A DNA stretch of 64,000 nucleotides, from NCBI GenBank assembly GCA_944367535.1, contig CALVWQ010000004.1, forward strand, positions 1 to 64,000, written 5' to 3'. Each line of letters opens with the position of its first letter. Position 1 is the first letter of the stretch. The notes beneath the pieces are model-generated. The model was given only the letters and a program-made list of their open reading frames with translations. It was not told the DNA's origin and did no database searches. The stretch is from an uncultured Clostridia bacterium (GTDB lineage: Bacteria; Bacillota; Clostridia; Christensenellales; Borkfalkiaceae). Below are positions 63,256 to 64,000 of this stretch, piece by piece. The position numbers were made by a program, and so were the translations under genes.

Positions 63256-63728
63256 ACAAATTTTCTCCGTAAATTTTTCTATTTTTCCTCTTTTAGGCTC
63301 TATTTTCTTTTTAGGCAGTTTTTGAAAAACTTTTACCAAACTATTTATTCCATAAATCGCAGCACGCGATTATGTTATAAAACAGCGAATCTAAACGAAA
63401 AAATAAATTTTATAGGGCATGAAAATGGGAAAATACTTTTAAAAGTAAATAACAGAAATTAAAAAAGCAATTATAAAGTTTTGAAAGTTTTTATCAGTGT
63501 TTCTGATAAAAAATTAACATATATGAAAAAACAAATAGTCGAATATTTTTGCTAAGATTTTAGCATCAAACAAAAATATTATGAAAGATATATTAAAGAA
63601 TATTAAAATTTTCAGCTATTATCGAAAGTATAACGCATAAACTGTGCATCAAGGATAATATAAATACAATAAAGCAAAATAATTTTATTAAATGCAATTA
63701 AATTAAAAATTGATTTATTTGATATTAA
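63256..63728. other. A+T-rich intergenic region
   Basis: About 470 nt with no supported gene. A 10-bp inverted repeat (TTTTTATCAG / CTGATAAAAA) at 63488-63512 is terminator-like in both directions. Nothing else stands out. Confidence 0.55.
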
Positions 63729-63769
63729 AAAACCGCGAGCTGAACTTTATCCGTTCAGCTCGCGGTTTT
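63729..63769 (-). terminator. terminator of the (split) tRNA-Arg gene
   Basis: A 17-bp perfect stem beginning AAAACCGCGAGCTGAAC, with a 7-nt loop, T-tailed on the minus strand, 2 nt after the tRNA CCA end. It is the natural terminator of the tRNA gene whose 3' half is left here. Confidence 0.85.
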
Positions 63770-63771
63770 AA

Positions 63772-63815
63772 TGGTACTCCCTGCGGGAATCGAACCCACA
63801 ACTGCCCCTTAGGAG
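63772..63815 (-). other. 3' half of tRNA-Arg(CCT): probable attachment-site scar
   Basis: Forty-four nucleotides on the minus strand read as anticodon loop (CTCCTAA, anticodon CCT), 3' anticodon stem GGGGC, T-arm with TTCGATT loop, 3' acceptor AGGGAGT, discriminator A and CCA. The sequence 5' of the loop (…CTCGCAAAA) cannot pair with GGGGC and has no D-arm, so the gene is cut exactly in the anticodon loop. That is the usual crossover point of tyrosine integrases that target tRNA genes; the fragment is probably the displaced attachment half. Confidence 0.75.
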
Positions 63816-64000
63816 TTTTGCGAGGTTGTAAAAGTATCTTTTTTGATGTTAAAAACATTAAAAAACGTGCATTTTGTGCATTATTTTGCGTCTATTTTAA
63901 GCGTTTTTATTCAAAATTTCAAATTTTTTTCGTGTTTTGCAACAACTTTTATTTGAAATTTATACTTTTTTTATACTTTTTTTGATTAGAAAATGATTTA
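63816..64000. other. A+T-rich edge, presumed mobile-element end
   Basis: Very A+T-rich sequence with several TTTTTTATAC-like runs and no gene before the window ends. From the att scar next to it, this should be the terminal non-coding part of an integrated element extending to the right. Confidence 0.4.

Noticed and set aside
63772..63815. A functional tRNA on the minus strand at the right edge
   Set aside because: There is no D-arm and no pairing partner for the 3' acceptor or anticodon stem, so only half a tRNA is present.
1..64000. CRISPR array
   Set aside because: No set of regularly spaced identical repeats with unique spacers was seen; the only tandem repeats are the 2-copy unit before cdaA and the protein repeats of the surface gene.

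Overview
The window reads as the chromosome of an anaerobic, Gram-positive-type bacterium (Firmicutes, most likely an uncultured gut clostridium; this is inference). The signs are strong AGGAGG-type ribosome binding sites, sigma-A promoters (TTGACA-17-TATAAT type), two CIRCE/HrcA operators, a PerR-rubrerythrin operon, the c-di-AMP cyclase CdaA, a group B [FeFe]-hydrogenase and a Flx-Hdr electron-bifurcation cluster. Standard-code genes end in TAA, TGA and TAG. Nearly all genes lie on the minus strand.

Region 1 (1-17,000) is accessory and mostly A+T-rich. It holds a chloramphenicol acetyltransferase gene with a complete translational-attenuation leader but a premature TAG; a padR-yjdF operon under a palindrome-flanked promoter; a retron made of a promoter, a short structured RNA and a reverse transcriptase fused to a trypsin-like protease; small resistance- or housekeeping-like genes, one a methyltransferase also broken by TAG; a Hachiman defence system (hamA-hamB); and a 1,922-residue repeat-rich surface protein. 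It ends at tRNA-Pro(CGG).

Region 2 (17,400-29,600) is core-like: an MGMT-like protein, malic enzyme, aspartokinase, a DUF1015 protein, a 43-aa membrane protein, CdaA, HolA, ComEC, a rod-shaped RNA that may be 6S RNA, tRNA-Glu(CTC), and a PerR / rubredoxin / ferredoxin-rubrerythrin oxidative-stress operon.

Region 3 (29,700-38,400) is an amino-sugar or acetylated-sugar operon (PIG-L deacetylase, NagB-like, O-acetyltransferase, MtlD-like, PfkB, then NagA), divergent from an AraC regulator that appears to make a leaderless mRNA, followed by a TPR / DUF4037 pair. No transporter is encoded there.

Region 4 (38,700-49,600) has a fused MacB-type ABC protein, HtpG and Hsp20 (each with a CIRCE operator), a BFD-like ferredoxin, a DUF1461 membrane protein, a RimK-like ligase, an orphan structured RNA with its own consensus promoter and terminator, and the TrkA/TrkH potassium system.

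Region 5 (49,600-63,260) is the metabolic centrepiece: fumarase, HdrB, HdrC, HdrA, FlxD, FlxC, FlxB, FlxA, an FrdB-like and an FrdA-like subunit and an AspT-type exporter, all co-directional and tightly packed, with a group B hydrogenase next to it. I infer a soluble, NADH-dependent, electron-bifurcating fumarate reductase that reduces ferredoxin while making succinate, with the exporter removing the product. The fumarase is preceded by a promoter and a roughly 190-nt structured leader ending in a terminator-like hairpin, so the cluster may be controlled by attenuation. The right edge (63,772-63,815) is the 3' half of tRNA-Arg(CCT) with its terminator, which looks like the displaced attachment site of a mobile element lying to the right.
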